Source: Ornithodoros turicata
Lineage: Eukaryota > Arthropoda > Arachnida > Ixodida > Argasidae
Direction of reading: 5' to 3'
DNA: 64,000 bases
Assembly (NCBI RefSeq): GCF_037126465.1
Contig: NC_088201.1
Coordinates: forward strand, 20,196,550 to 20,260,549
The position numbers and the translations under genes are program-made. Below, one piece after another: positions 41,591 to 52,591 of the stretch (positions are counted from its first letter, which is position 1; every line of letters starts with the position of its first letter). The notes under the pieces are model-generated. The model made no database searches and was not told where the DNA came from. It saw nothing but the letters and a program-made list of their open reading frames with translations.

Positions 41591-41871
41591 CGCTACAATG
41601 CAGCACACAGACGGGACGGAGGGCGGTTAAAACAAGGAGACAAACGTATCTGCAAACTCTCAACTGACAGGAATTTATTTGCGCAGGCATATTTAAACAG
41701 TCATAAGAAAGAAGAAGAATAAGAAACAATAAGAAAACAATCATAACTATCTTTCTTATGATTGTTTAAATATGCCTTCGCAAATAAATTCCTGTCAGTT
41801 GAGAGTTTGCAGATACGTTTGTCTCCTTGTTTTAACCGCCCTTCGTCCCGTCTGAGTGCTGCATTGTAGCG
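41591..41871. repeat. Giant near-perfect palindrome, ~123-bp arms
   Basis: Left arm 41591-41713 starts CGCTACAATGCAGCACACAG and right arm 41750-41871 ends CTGCATTGTAGCG. The arms match at about 95 percent or better through GGTTAAAACAAGGAGACAAA, CGTATCTGCAAACTCTCAAC and TGACAGGAATTTATTTGCG. The 36-bp loop is A-rich. No TA or other target duplication is obvious at the outer edges, so this may be an inverted duplication rather than a classical MITE. Confidence 0.92.
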
Positions 41872-41937
41872 AGATGAACTATCACCAACTCCCCCTCTTC
41901 CTCCCTTTGATCAGCTCCATCCATAGGTTGCACTGTA

Positions 41938-42251
41938 CAGGTTGGGACAAAACTTTACGGAACACGCCAGCGATGCACCTTTTCTTCGGTGCGACACCCT
42001 AGCGGCTGCAGGAAGCGGGTGAGTTCACTGTTTCGGAGGGACGGAAGGGTGCGCTGTTAGCGACACACGGTGGTAGTTCCGTTGCCGCTTGGGTGTGCGT
42101 GGGAAGTGGAAGATACCGCTGTGTGTCGCTAACAGCGTACCCTTCCACCCCTCCAAAACAGTGAACTCACCTGTTTCCGGCGGCCGCTAGGGTGTCGCCC
42201 CGAAGAAAAAGTACTCCACTCGTGTGTTCCATAAACTTTTGTCCCAACCTG
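41938..42251. mobile_element. TA-flanked palindromic MITE, 314 bp
   Basis: Ends CAGGTTGGGACAAAACTTTA and TAAACTTTTGTCCCAACCTG, flanked by TA (41936-41937 and 42252-42253). The whole element folds: arms share TGTGTCGCTAACAGCG, AACAGTGAACTCACC and CGCTAGGGTGTCGC. TA duplication and CAGG ends fit a Tc1/mariner-mobilised element. No coding content. Confidence 0.88.
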
Positions 42252-42253
42252 TA

Positions 42254-43063
42254 CTTTCCTCAATACGGCGTGAAAGGGAAGCTTTATGGCGGTGCTGAAG
42301 AGGGAGGGGTGTGAAGTCATGCACTGCCAAATGGAGGATGGAAATTTGGGTAGTCCCAAAGAACTACTTATCAACGAAAACATGCGAGCTGCCCTCAGTG
42401 GCCTCAGTGGTACACGTGTTTATAAGTCAGTCTCCACACGAGAAGCAGGACGTTGTCACACGCAACTTGTTGGTTAAAATTGGGACAGAGATGGGGAGTA
42501 ACTATATAGAGTGACGGAGTTACTTGGCAAATGCAGAGAGCAAGAGGTTGTAACTCACTGACAGGAGAGTGAAAATGGAGTAAAAGTGGGGAGTTACTCC
42601 CTCGTTACTCCCTTTTTTCTCAGAGTGTGGCCCCTAGCGATGGAGGACGAACTTCGCTTTCATCGCGAAATGGAAACCTGGACACTTGTCAGGCGACAAC
42701 CGTAGATGAAAGTTGTGAGATCGAAACTGCTTCTTCATTAACCAACATGGGTTCCGAAAGAATTGCTCTTGTGAGCAGCACTTACTTGAGTTTTTCACGT
42801 ATCTTACGTACGTATTGATACGTTCTTTTCTTACTAACTGAACTCAGTCTCTAATCGCACCTCTGTGTGCAATAAGGGGATATGTCGACAAATCCCAAAC
42901 CAAGAAAACTTCAAGTGAATATTTGGTAAAGTAATTGCAGCTGAGTTTCCTCGAATAACTTAAATGCAAAATATATAACACACATGCACGTGTCTACTCT
43001 ACATGCATGTCCTGTTAGCATGATTTTTGGGTGTGTGACTTAGCAGAAATTGAACAAAGACGT
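42254..43063. other. No gene; GTTACTCC-rich segment at 42480-42620
   Basis: GGGGAGTAACT, GGAGTTACTTGG, GGGGAGTTACTCCC and GTTACTCCC words at 42494-42612 look like a degenerate low-complexity TIR family. Otherwise nothing. Confidence 0.45.
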
Positions 43064-43129
43064 AAACCTCGAACGTGGAGTGTTCTATAGAAAAAGGTTT
43101 TTCTATAGAACACTGCACGTACGAGGTTT
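43064..43129. repeat. Hairpin, ~31-bp arms
   Basis: AAACCTCGAACGT and GTGTTCTATAGAAAAA are mirrored by TTTTCTATAGAACACTGCAC and GTACGAGGTTT across a 3-bp loop, with two or three mismatches or indels. Confidence 0.85.
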
Positions 43130-44618
43130 TCACGCAGGAAAAAAATAACGAAAAAAACGCTGTTTTCACGAGTCAGACTTTGATGGTGATGCCAGGTAGG
43201 GCAGACTTACCTTTATGCAGTGGACCAGACTATATCGGGCTTATCGTGATGCTAAGCGAGCACAATCTTGAAAATAATGTCATACGGCCAGCATAGTGCG
43301 CATGTTTTTCGATTACAACGCTCAGTAGCACAGCTGACGCGGTCATGTGACGCAGGAAGACCATATTTTTCGAGTGGAAGTCGAAGTTCATTTCCGCATC
43401 GTAGTAAAATTTAAGCCACACCATTTGTATGTATGTGTAGAAAGGTGCCTGAACTGGCTGTCCATCCCATTGACAGATATGCATTTCCTGTTTCTTACAC
43501 TACTATAGCGGGTCAGTAGCAGGGATGGGCAGTATCTAAATACTGTGTAATTAAAATAGTATTTAAAATATAAATACATGTAGTATTTATATTTTGTATT
43601 GACTCGAAAAATGTACTTATAATTATATTTAAATGCGATTTTTGGGCATTTATTTTTGTAAACACTTTATAATTACTCCTTGTTGAAGACCCGAACCGAG
43701 AGAGACAAACACCAGACACACAATGCAGTGGTCCCGCCAGTAGGGTGTCACTTCTTCCTCCCCCACCGTTACTGTGCGGGATGTTTATGGGCCACGTCTC
43801 CGTTTGCGCGCATCTGTGACTTGAAGAAAGTTCCGGATTGGGTTTCTTTGGGGGAATTTGGTGTTCTGGGTGTGACTGGCGACGGACACACAGAGACGGT
43901 TCTACCTCGCTGCCGAGCAGACGCTCGACTGATAGTTATTTCGTTTTCCCCATGCACTTATGTATCCGAGTCTATATCGTAGTTATTAAATATTGAGTGA
44001 AGACAGAGTACTGTTTTATTAAGCAGCTACAACAGCATTTAGCATTCCTTCACATTCCTCTACACTCCTAAATACGCAAGATGCTGATTCATATCTTGAA
44101 GTTACCTTGCATTTAACCTTTCGGTAAGTTATGCAAAGCAGTGTTTGGAGAGCCGCGCAGTTGTGCCGTGTTTTCGCAATCATGCCCCTGCCACAAACCA
44201 TTTTAAATGGCCAGTTTTTCACTGTTATTGCGGACAACGGTCGGGACTGCCCGACTACCTTGTAGTACGAAGCATTTTAGTCAAATTTAATACAAGCCTT
44301 CCTTCATCAGCACCCGTGGAGAGGATTTCTCCTTTGTTCTCCTTTGGACAATATCGAGGCTACTCAAAACAAAGCGGCACAATTCGTTATCAGGAACTAT
44401 TGTACTTATTCCAGTGTTACTGCTATAAATGAAAATATTTAATTATCTACACTGAATATAACACGAAAAATTGAGAGCCTCGCCTTTTCATAAGCTCTGC
44501 TACACTGCACACAGACAAACCACGAAGAGGAATACACAAAACACACTGCTCCAGGTCCATGGAGAAGTGAGTTTTGTATGTTCCCCTTCGTGTTTTTTTC
44601 GGGGTCCCGCGCCTCACA
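43130..44618. other. No gene; one MITE-like end at 43522
   Basis: CAGGGATGGGCAGTATCTAA at 43521-43540 followed by AAATACT/TATTTAAAATA words resembles a hAT-like terminal motif. No partner end was found downstream. The rest is unassigned. Confidence 0.4.
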
Positions 44619-44841
44619 CACTCTAAAAACAGAACCTCATCGCATAGCACGTTGTGCGCCAACCATTGCAACGAATGAGGGGGTTATGGCTTCTGATTCG
44701 AAGAGAGAGGGGTGCGTAGGCTTTTTTTATGGCAATTTGGATGCACGATAATTGCCACAAGGGGACGTACAATGGTGGCAGTAGCATGGCAATGGTTGAC
44801 GAACAGCGTGCTATGCCGTGAACTGTTGTTTTCGGAATGTG
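44619..44841. mobile_element. MITE, CACTCTAAAAACAGAAC family, ~223 bp
   Basis: Left end CACTCTAAAAACAGAACCTC, then GCATAGCACGTTGTGCGCCA and ACCATTGCAACG. The right end carries the inverted CAATGGTTGACGAACAGCGT, GCTATGCCGTGAACTGTTG and TTTTCGGAATGTGG. TIRs of ~60 bp with scattered mismatches. Related to the copy at 33619. Confidence 0.78.
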
Positions 44842-45588
44842 GATTGCTGTTGTTCTGCGAATTCATGTCCCCATACTGGACGAGTACGCAAGATGGCCTA
44901 ACGTCTCGCCAGACTGATTATCAAGGCTAAGCATGGCTCACTATTGACAGCAACCTTGGTAACCCAGTCCTTGAGAGTACAGTAACTTATTGGGGTGCAA
45001 AACGCGCACTGATTATGTTAATAAGCGACGTTTTCACAAAACAGCAGGCCTTGCAAAACTCCGCAATCTTCCGCATCATAAAGTACTACGTAATATTTCT
45101 AGTCTATTGACAGAAGCCTACCAGGATAGTATTTCGCATTATCGCAGAAGGCGGAAAGAGTGATCCTGAAATATGCGAATAAACAAATTTCAGCTATATG
45201 CGTATAGATCATAGGTAATAGAACGTTACGTGATACGTGAACGCTGATTTCATCTTCGCTTTGTTTTACCTTTCCGAGAGGGAGCGAAATCGAGTGATGA
45301 ATATTTCTTTCACGTAGGCGAATTATTGCATGAAAACGTGCACACAACCAGAAATCCTGTCGACTACAGCCTTTCCTCTTTTTAGACGTGAGATGTATTC
45401 TGATGTAACATAGATAAAGTGCATACCGTGTTACGCTGATGAGTTTCAGGACAGTTTCCGTATTGAGCAGCTCTATGTACTATGTGGCGATTAAATACTA
45501 ACGCAACAGAAGCAAGCATAAATGGATGTGGATTTAGTGAACAAAGGAACAAATTCCAGCGCAACCCCACTGAAATAACCATCGATAT
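44842..45588. other. No gene recognised
   Basis: No motif. Confidence 0.45.
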
Positions 45589-45590
45589 TA

Positions 45591-45907
45591 CAGAAAAAGC
45601 TTGAAAAAAAAAAAAAAACAGCCCAGAGCTCTCAGTTGCATATCATAGTGTTCGGGGGGGGGGGGGGGTCGTTTGTCGAAAGAAGCAAATAAGAAAGAGA
45701 GTGCCTCTGTAAGGCTGTTTACAGCAGTTTCGTGTAATTTACAGAAATTCCGTGCAAAATACAAATCTTCCGTGTTCCTAATAACAGAGCACGCCTATAT
45801 TTTGCACGGATTTTCTCTTGATGACACGAAACTTCTGTAGACGGCCTTAACCGAGGCACTGTGATATGCAACAAAGAGCTTTGGGCGTTTTCGCAGAGCT
45901 TTTTCTG
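45591..45907. mobile_element. TA-flanked palindromic MITE, 317 bp
   Basis: Ends CAGAAAAAGCT and AGCTTTTTCTG with TA on both sides (45589-45590 and 45908-45909). Arms pair along their length: TTGCATATCATAGTG with CACTGTGATATGCAA, and GCAGTTTCGTGT with ACACGAAACTTCTG. TTCCGTGCAAAATA pairs with TATTTTGCACGGA. A G-tract (45653-45668) and an A-tract (45606-45620) in the left arm interrupt the symmetry. Confidence 0.82.
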
Positions 45908-45909
45908 TA

Positions 45910-48747
45910 ACACCCACGGTTATTGGTGTAGTGTATCTGGCTTTAGCTAATATGTTTTTATATGCATATTTATGCAGTTCTCATTAAATGATAAGCTGGC
46001 GCGTCTTCGTATATCTGCAGAGCAAATTCCAGGCAAGCTGTTTAACTACTGACCACTACGTGCATACTAGCGATCTGTTTTTATCTTTTCATTTTTCGTT
46101 TTCCGTTCTATAGGGTTAATTGACTTAGGAAGCAACGCAGGACACAAATTCGAACGACGGTCACACGCTGACGACTGTTTTGAGCATTAGATTACAAATG
46201 GCTGCCTTCTGCTGAAATCAACAGATGTTTTTTGTGTGTGTGTGTGTTTTTTTAGCAGTAAAGTGATTACACATAACCGTCTGTACCACTTAACATACAC
46301 TTTTCTGTTTTTCACTCTGTTATTTTACCGACAATTTTTTTCAGTGCATAGAGCTCCTGCATAGAGCTCCCCTTAACCAACCTGTGTGTGCTCTTTAAAA
46401 TTACTGGTTTCAAGAAGAAGTGACAGTGACAGACTGTCTTACGCGGCGCTAGGAAAGGCAAAAACTATTTATTAGAGGATGAGTCCATGCACCATATAAT
46501 TGGGCATGGATAGCCGTATAGCCTGTTGTTATAGCATGTCCCGTGGTATCGTGAACAGGCACGTTTCTACGCGAGTGCCTATGTTCGCTGTTGTGGTAGG
46601 AGCAGGCCTCTTGAAGTCGAGATGGAAAATATAGCGGTCCCGCTGAATAGCATTTATAACCAATGGTGTAGACGATACTGCTGTTACGGAATGTCGTATG
46701 CGACGTGTACATGTTCCCTGGTTTTCAGATTGTCAAGTGAAATTGACTCTATAAACGCTGAGGGATCAATGATATTCGAGAAGCTCAGAAAAAAAAGAGA
46801 GAGAGAGAGAGAACAGAAATATCAGCAGTCCAGGTTCGAGTCTTGGCGTCAGCACAGGTTCGCTTTTCGGTATTATACAATTGATACCATGTACAGAATG
46901 CATGCCGCCACATAACTTAAATTACAGACGTTGGGTGGGTGGTGGTGGTGGTGACGAAAACCGGATTGCCGTTATTGGCCTCACTTATGTGGGCAGCGTC
47001 ACGACTGTAGCCAGGATGAGATGAGATGATGCGATAACAGGTGAAGAAATTATGACGGCCGAAAGTTAAGATCTATATAGCAGTCACTGCCAGAATTACT
47101 GCCACTGCCCCCCCCCCCCCACACACACACACACTTTACAAATGATGCGATGTGAACCGAATAACAGTTCTCTAAAAACGCTGTCTCGTCTTTGTGTCCG
47201 ATGACCCCTTGTAGGCCATAGTCAATGGCGTTTAAAATGCCGCGATGTCTTGTCGTCTTAATACGCACTCGGAAGTGCAGTGACCTTTAAATTGCAGCCG
47301 AGGTCTCGACATACCTTGTCGCACAGGTATTTTGTTTCCAATTTGTATGCCATGCAGGTGTGCCAGTGTTGTGCCGCCTGTCGAAGTTGCTTTTCGTTCG
47401 TAACCTGTATGCCCTCTGTTCATGTGCTGTACGCCGACGTCCCTTTAGTGTCAGCTGCTCTAAGTCCATGGTCGGAAGGAAATGATGTCACCACTTAAAC
47501 CGCCGCAAAGTGAGGGCGGCAACCAAGGGCCGTCGATTAGGTCCTGTTATGGTGACAAACCGCTCCCTCCAATATTTCCCTCAGAACGTTTGCGATAATT
47601 TTATTTTCCCCACTCCTTCTCTTTCTCCCTGTGCTGGTCGTCTTTCTTTCTTTCTTTCTTTTTTGTGCGGGTGCCTTTACATGCATTCTTAAACTGGAAT
47701 GACATGGTGAGTTTCAGCCTGAGAGTTATGCCTCGTCTGTAGCTGTCTAAACACACGTTTGACTTGTATAAGCAAGAGGGTACCTAAGATTGATTGGCAG
47801 CAACTTTCAACAGGGCGGCCATCTGAAGCAGCAGAATGTGGAAAAAGTATTGTCGTACTATATTTGTAGTTAGTGTTTGATGTCAAGTTTGGATTGTAAA
47901 CCAATGAATGAGCTCGCTGAAAACCAGCACAGACAGGAACGGAAAGAGAGCTCGTTAATGTATTGCTCCATGTACATGTAGTAGTGAAACACATTAGTTA
48001 CACAGAAAAAGAACAAATATTAACGTTCCATATTGATAAAGTTCTGTGTGTTGACTTTCCCACGAGAGTCCGTGTCTTACAGTGCTGCCAGTTTCTAGCG
48101 AATGCTCAATACCGTGGTACTCAGATGTGAATTATTAAATCAAGTACTATACTGAAAAAAGTTGTTCACCAAACTGAAGTTGTTACAAGCGCAAGTGAAT
48201 GAACGGTTTTTCGGTTACAGTTTCTGCTACTCACCCACTTTCGTTTCCGTTAACCACTCCGGTACCACTGTGGTCAGTTTCGTTTCCGGGGCCGACAAGA
48301 GGTTTTCTCACAACTGATGTTTACACTCATGTAGTTACGTGTGATAGAAACTTAAGCTTCTATAGCATTATAAGTTGATTGCGAACCATTCCGAATCAAG
48401 GGAACCTCTTTTGTCGTGTGAGGTCCGGTAATTTACTGTCTAATTAGCTCAACTGCGCAAAATCACTATAGACAAAAGGTGACCCCATATTGCCGAAATA
48501 ACTGAGGTGTGGTGTGACGATCGTATTTGAGACACCGCACGTTTTTATGGGACGTTTAGGTCTCCAGGACTTTTATGTCACTTCGATGTCTGTATGATAC
48601 GGACGTCAAACAAAATATGACAAAATGTACGCTTCTATGACAGACATTCATAAAAACCCTTAAAAGAATCCAGGAGAAGACGACTAACTTTTTTTTTATT
48701 ATTAGCAACGCCGAGACATTTTTTTTTATTTAGCTAATAACGTATTA
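45910..48747. other. No gene in 2.8 kb; microsatellites and a GTTTCC-type remnant
   Basis: (GT)n at 46236-46250, (GA)n at 46797-46812, a C-tract joined to (CA)n at 47108-47134, and (TTTC)n at 47643-47660. A CGGTTACAG / TTTCGTTTCCGTTAACC remnant at 48206-48290 resembles the 36-37 kb inverted-repeat family. No coding or RNA gene recognised. Confidence 0.5.
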
Positions 48748-49013
48748 GCATGACGCCGCGAAGCAACTGTGGCTATGAGCAGCGTACAGATGGGGACAGG
48801 TGGAGAGAGGACAGCAGGAAGGAGTGGGGGACAGGGTGGATAGTATGCGGCATAGGCCGACTTCATGGGGAACTGTGCCGACATTCGTCTGGAAAGTCTG
48901 CCAGAAAGCCCAGGGGAAAACCTTAGACAGCACAGCCGGTGTTAGGATTCGAACCCAGGACCAACGAGCTCCCAGCATCGAGCGGGTGCTTTATCCACTC
49001 GGTCATGCCACTA
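48748..49013 (-). mobile_element. Full-length tRNA-derived SINE
   Basis: On the minus strand the element begins GTGGCATGACCGAGTGGATA. TGACCGAGTGG is a good pol III A box of the tRNA-Ser/Leu type, and GGTTCGAATCC about 50 bases later is a B box. The body then reads CACCGGCTGTGCTGTCTAAG, AGTTCCCCATGAAGTCGGCC and CCTGTCCCCCACTCCTTCCT, and ends CCACAGTTGCTTCGCGGCG. Pol III would transcribe it from the internal promoter, and a LINE would move it. Copies or fragments recur at 32475, 33994 and 61765. I recall tRNA-derived SINEs of this kind in ticks. Confidence 0.92.
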
Positions 49014-51518
49014 GTATTACTAGTCAACAACTAGTCAACAACGCATATGCAGGGTCGTTAGAAGTGACGAGGAAATACGAAAACTCACATTTGTCGCTTA
49101 AGGGAATCGTGATCACTCCCAGCCGACGGTATTCTCTCGATACTTTATGCATTTATTCGCATCCCGCATTGTGTACATTAGAAGTGGAGTTTTTCGCGTG
49201 CCCCCCCGAAAAAAGTACCGCAGTTACGAGCTCGCCTCTACCTACCGTGAAGCTTCAATACGTTACCGGAAATCCTTTCCACAGAAGGAGCAACATGCAA
49301 ACACTGAGTTAATACAGCTTTACTGTAAACTGTATTCACACAAACACGCACTCCCATCTATAAACGCACAAATGTATTCAACGCTCCACATGGGGCTTTG
49401 GTACGTGGTTTGGATACTATAAGGCATTAATTCAGTCTTCTGGCACCCTTCTTGGAGTGTCACCTGACGTAAGGTCAACCTCTGAAGTGGTATGAGCTTA
49501 AAACCGAACAATGCTTCCACCACCTTTCGCGAATTTATGTTCGCGCGAATCTCTCTTCGAGATTCTGCCCAAAAAAAGTGAAACTAAAGCGCAACTCTGC
49601 AGTATCTGCCTTGGGAGACACCATTGTCCATTAAAGTATTGTATACGAAAGGGAGTTAAACAACATCGGCGACGCGGTGACCCAGTTGAACGCTAAAAGC
49701 GTAGTACTGTGCCGACTTCGGACGCAACCTTATGGGTATGTCATTGCGGAACCTTATGTGTCAGTGTCAACGGCTCTGACCGTACTTCATTTTATGTGTA
49801 CATCTCGAAGGTCCCCCCCCCCCCTTATTATAATTTTTGGAGTGCAATTCTATGTTCTTAACCGTGGGCACAAGAATGGGGAATTTGTGGACCCGAATGG
49901 ATGTGTTCCTATCTTTGTGTGTAGGAGCCAATCGTCTTTCGGGGGAAGTGTTGATGGTTGTACTAATTATTGTTCCAATCATCAACAGTTTGTGAAAGAG
50001 TGTTTGTACTTGTGATTGGTTGGGGAGGCTTAAGGTGAGTCCCGAGGTTCTCTGCTAGAAACTCTGGACATGTGGGAGGTCGCTCTGGTCGGAAGTTTCA
50101 CGTACGCCATTCGTGCGCAAATAAATATAACTATTCACTTCATTCGCTATACGGTCGTTTGGAGCAATTTCCTTGCAAGGTGTCCGTCGCAGGGTGGGCC
50201 CGGCTTCCATCCTGGGTCCCGGAGGCAGTTGCATTCACGGGCGTCCTTAGAAACACCGTAAAGAAGGTTCCAAAGATGACAGGAGATCTACTTTCCAGGA
50301 CCTAGGTGCCAAGAGCAGGAACCAGATCCATGAACATAGACTGAGAGCCAGAACCTTGTAGGGCGGGGCCTCTTGAATGTTTTAGGATGCTCGAAGCTCT
50401 CTGTCCCAAGACAGTCGCTCTCTTCTGGTTGTTCGCCTTCTCTTCGTGCTATAATGTGCTATATATAGTGTGGGCACATAGCTTAGGGCAATTGGCCACG
50501 GGACATTATGTGAAGTGCTATTGCTAGGACCAAGGGCGAATAACGAAACTGTGTCATTAGAAACGGTGACTGATGAAATGAAGAATATTATTGCGTAGAA
50601 GAGAGCCGTCGGAGCGGTAGCGTCAGTAGTGCGGCCAGAGGACAAGATAGCGGGAAAAGATAAGGCGACGGAAAAGGTAAGGAAATCATCTACTAAAAAT
50701 GACGATGAATGGATGTGTAAAAAGGACAGCAGTCGCATTCTTTCGTGTGCGCTCTTCACCAGCCCATGCTGGTTTTCACCCAGTGCCTTCTTCCTTGTTT
50801 GTGATGCTTGCACCACCATGACATAACTGCTACCAGGTCGAAGGGCACGAATTGTACTTTATTGTAGTTTTTTCTTTATTTTGGCACGTCTTTACCACAC
50901 CTGGTAATGTTTTCAGTCATTCAACATCGATTCTACGCTCATTTCGACATTCCACACCTATTCGGAGCTCTGCAATGCAAAGGTGAAAGTCACCGTGAAG
51001 GTCATAAATTTGCCTGTACAACCATTGAAAACGTGCAACACACAATTCAGGTCCAACGAAATATTCTCCTACTTGTGTATGATGCGGAAGCCGTGCGTAA
51101 AAAGAATACCTACTTGTGTCCCCGGGCTATTCGATATCTGCCATTGAGACCAGGAACTAAACTATCGTCGGGTACCCTTTTTTGTCAGGTATCCCTGGTA
51201 TTCGTTGTGAGTAGCGCGTCGCATTCGTGGCCATAACGATCCTCCTGTTGGATCATGGCATTTCCTTGGGAGATACATCATATTCTTCTCTCTCTCTCTT
51301 TTTTTTACTAACCAATCAACCTTCTGTAAACATCGCCTGTCTCGCACAGGCTGTGCTACAGACGCCTCCTGGTACCATGTCCTCGCGCTTGTAGTTGCCA
51401 GCCCAACCAATTACTGAGCATAATCAGAGCAGCAGTCGTGAATGTATGCATGCACCAGTAGGAGCACGTGCTATGTAGTACCTGTGCCCTGTCAAACAAT
51501 AAGGTCCAGTGGCTTGCC
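49014..51518. other. No gene recognised in 2.5 kb
   Basis: A short TTATTACTAGTCAACAACTAGTCAACAAC duplication borders the SINE at 49012-49040. A C-tract lies at 49811-49823. Several 60-145-residue open frames have no recognisable domain. A Cys/His-containing phrase at 49590-49640 was considered and rejected as a zinc knuckle. Confidence 0.4.
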
Positions 51519-51520
51519 TA

Positions 51521-52025
51521 CAGGGTGCGTGCAGATAAAGTAACCCTACATTTTCGCACATACCGCGTTCCCCGCACACCGTACGAACTTCCGGCGGCGC
51601 ACGACGGCGCATTTATGCGGTACAAATCGAGAAAAAAAAAAAAACAAAATCGTGGTAACCAAACTTTGCGCAAAAAAATCGTTAGCAACGCGAACTTTGT
51701 TCCAGGTATTTCCAATGGGACACGGCAGTGTAGCACAGTTGCATCGCCCTACCGCTGGGGGTGCCACTCACGCAGAAACAAAACGAGATCTGGTACGCCT
51801 AGCGGTAGGTAGACGTAACTGTGTCGTGACCGCCATACTGACTTCTGCATAGGAAAATCGGGATGCACGGAGAGAAACGTTTGCATGGATAACTTTTTGT
51901 TACGTGGAGATTGGTTACTACGATTGTTTTGTTCGTTTCGGATAAATGCGTCATCCCGCTCCACTGGTAAGCAGGGAACGCCATACGTGCATAAATGTGG
52001 GGCTACTTTATCTGCACCCACCCTG
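51521..52025. mobile_element. TA-flanked palindromic MITE, 505 bp
   Basis: Ends CAGGGTGCGTGCAGATAAAG and CTTTATCTGCACCCACCCTG, with TA at 51519-51520 and 52026-52027. The two halves (~240 bp each) are diverged inverted copies along their entire length, for example GCGCATTTATGCGG with CCGAAACGAAC-side sequence and CCGCTGGGGGTGCC with the CCTAGCGGTAGG region. CAGGGTG ends and TA duplication suggest Tc1/mariner mobilisation. A 78-bp version sits at 63588-63665. Confidence 0.88.
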
Positions 52026-52509
52026 TACACCTCCAAACCAAGTCTCTATTTGCAGCAGCGCCCAAACAATCCTCTCGTCCGAACAATCTTCTCCAAGCCA
52101 ATTTCTGCAGCAAGCCTTCTGTTCCACCACTGAACTTGTCGTGCAGCCTCCCGTACTTTCATCACCGCAAAGCAGTCGGACAGATGTTATGTCTCCAGCG
52201 CCGTCATCAGAGATGTTGCCAAGCCAGAAATGGCGCAAGACGCATCCCCAAGAAAGGGTGCAAGCTATCCAAAGGGTGAACGTATGTAGTAACCAGATTT
52301 GAGTCCGCGAGTATTCCTTGCATACCTCTAGTAATTAGTTTCAAAAAGCACGTAAACTATTAGACCAAAAAGATCAGGTTTGTCTCATAGCGCGTCTTCA
52401 GATTGCATTTCTCACAGAGATTAGTCCTAGAGGTTCAAACATAATCGAACTTTTGAATTCCATTCGCAAAGTGCAATTCGGTGGTGCATCTACGCGTGCG
52501 TACATACCT
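52026..52509. other. No gene recognised
   Basis: A 118-residue open frame (51946-52302) starts inside the MITE and shows no domain. Confidence 0.4.
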
Positions 52510-52591
52510 GAATTGAACCAACTCAGGGAAAAGGGGCGTCAGCAGAGATCCCTGGTGTCAGCACCTCTTTTCTCTGAGTTGGTTAAATTCG
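52510..52591. repeat. Hairpin with ~28-bp arms (GAATTGAACCAACTCAG)
   Basis: GAATTGAACCAACTCAGGGA is mirrored by TCTCTGAGTTGGTTAAATTC. Arms extend through the AAAAGGGGCGTCAGC / GTCAGCACCTCTTTT portions. Loop about 20 bp. Probably a minimal MITE. Confidence 0.8.

Noticed and set aside
43521..43680. hAT-like MITE starting CAGGGATGGGCAGTAT
   Set aside because: Only one end is visible. No inverted partner or 8-bp duplication was found downstream or upstream.
46826..46862. tRNA B box-like GGTTCGAGTCT
   Set aside because: No A box at the right distance and no cloverleaf can be folded. It is isolated from SINE body sequence.
49511..49696. Cys/His phrase CSICLGRHHCPLKYC as a zinc knuckle
   Set aside because: Spacing does not fit CCHC knuckles well and no flanking gag or LINE motif is present.
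51468..52302. Several 60-118-residue frames over the 505-bp MITE
   Set aside because: The element is an imperfect palindrome, so open frames appear on both strands in mirrored form without any protein motif.
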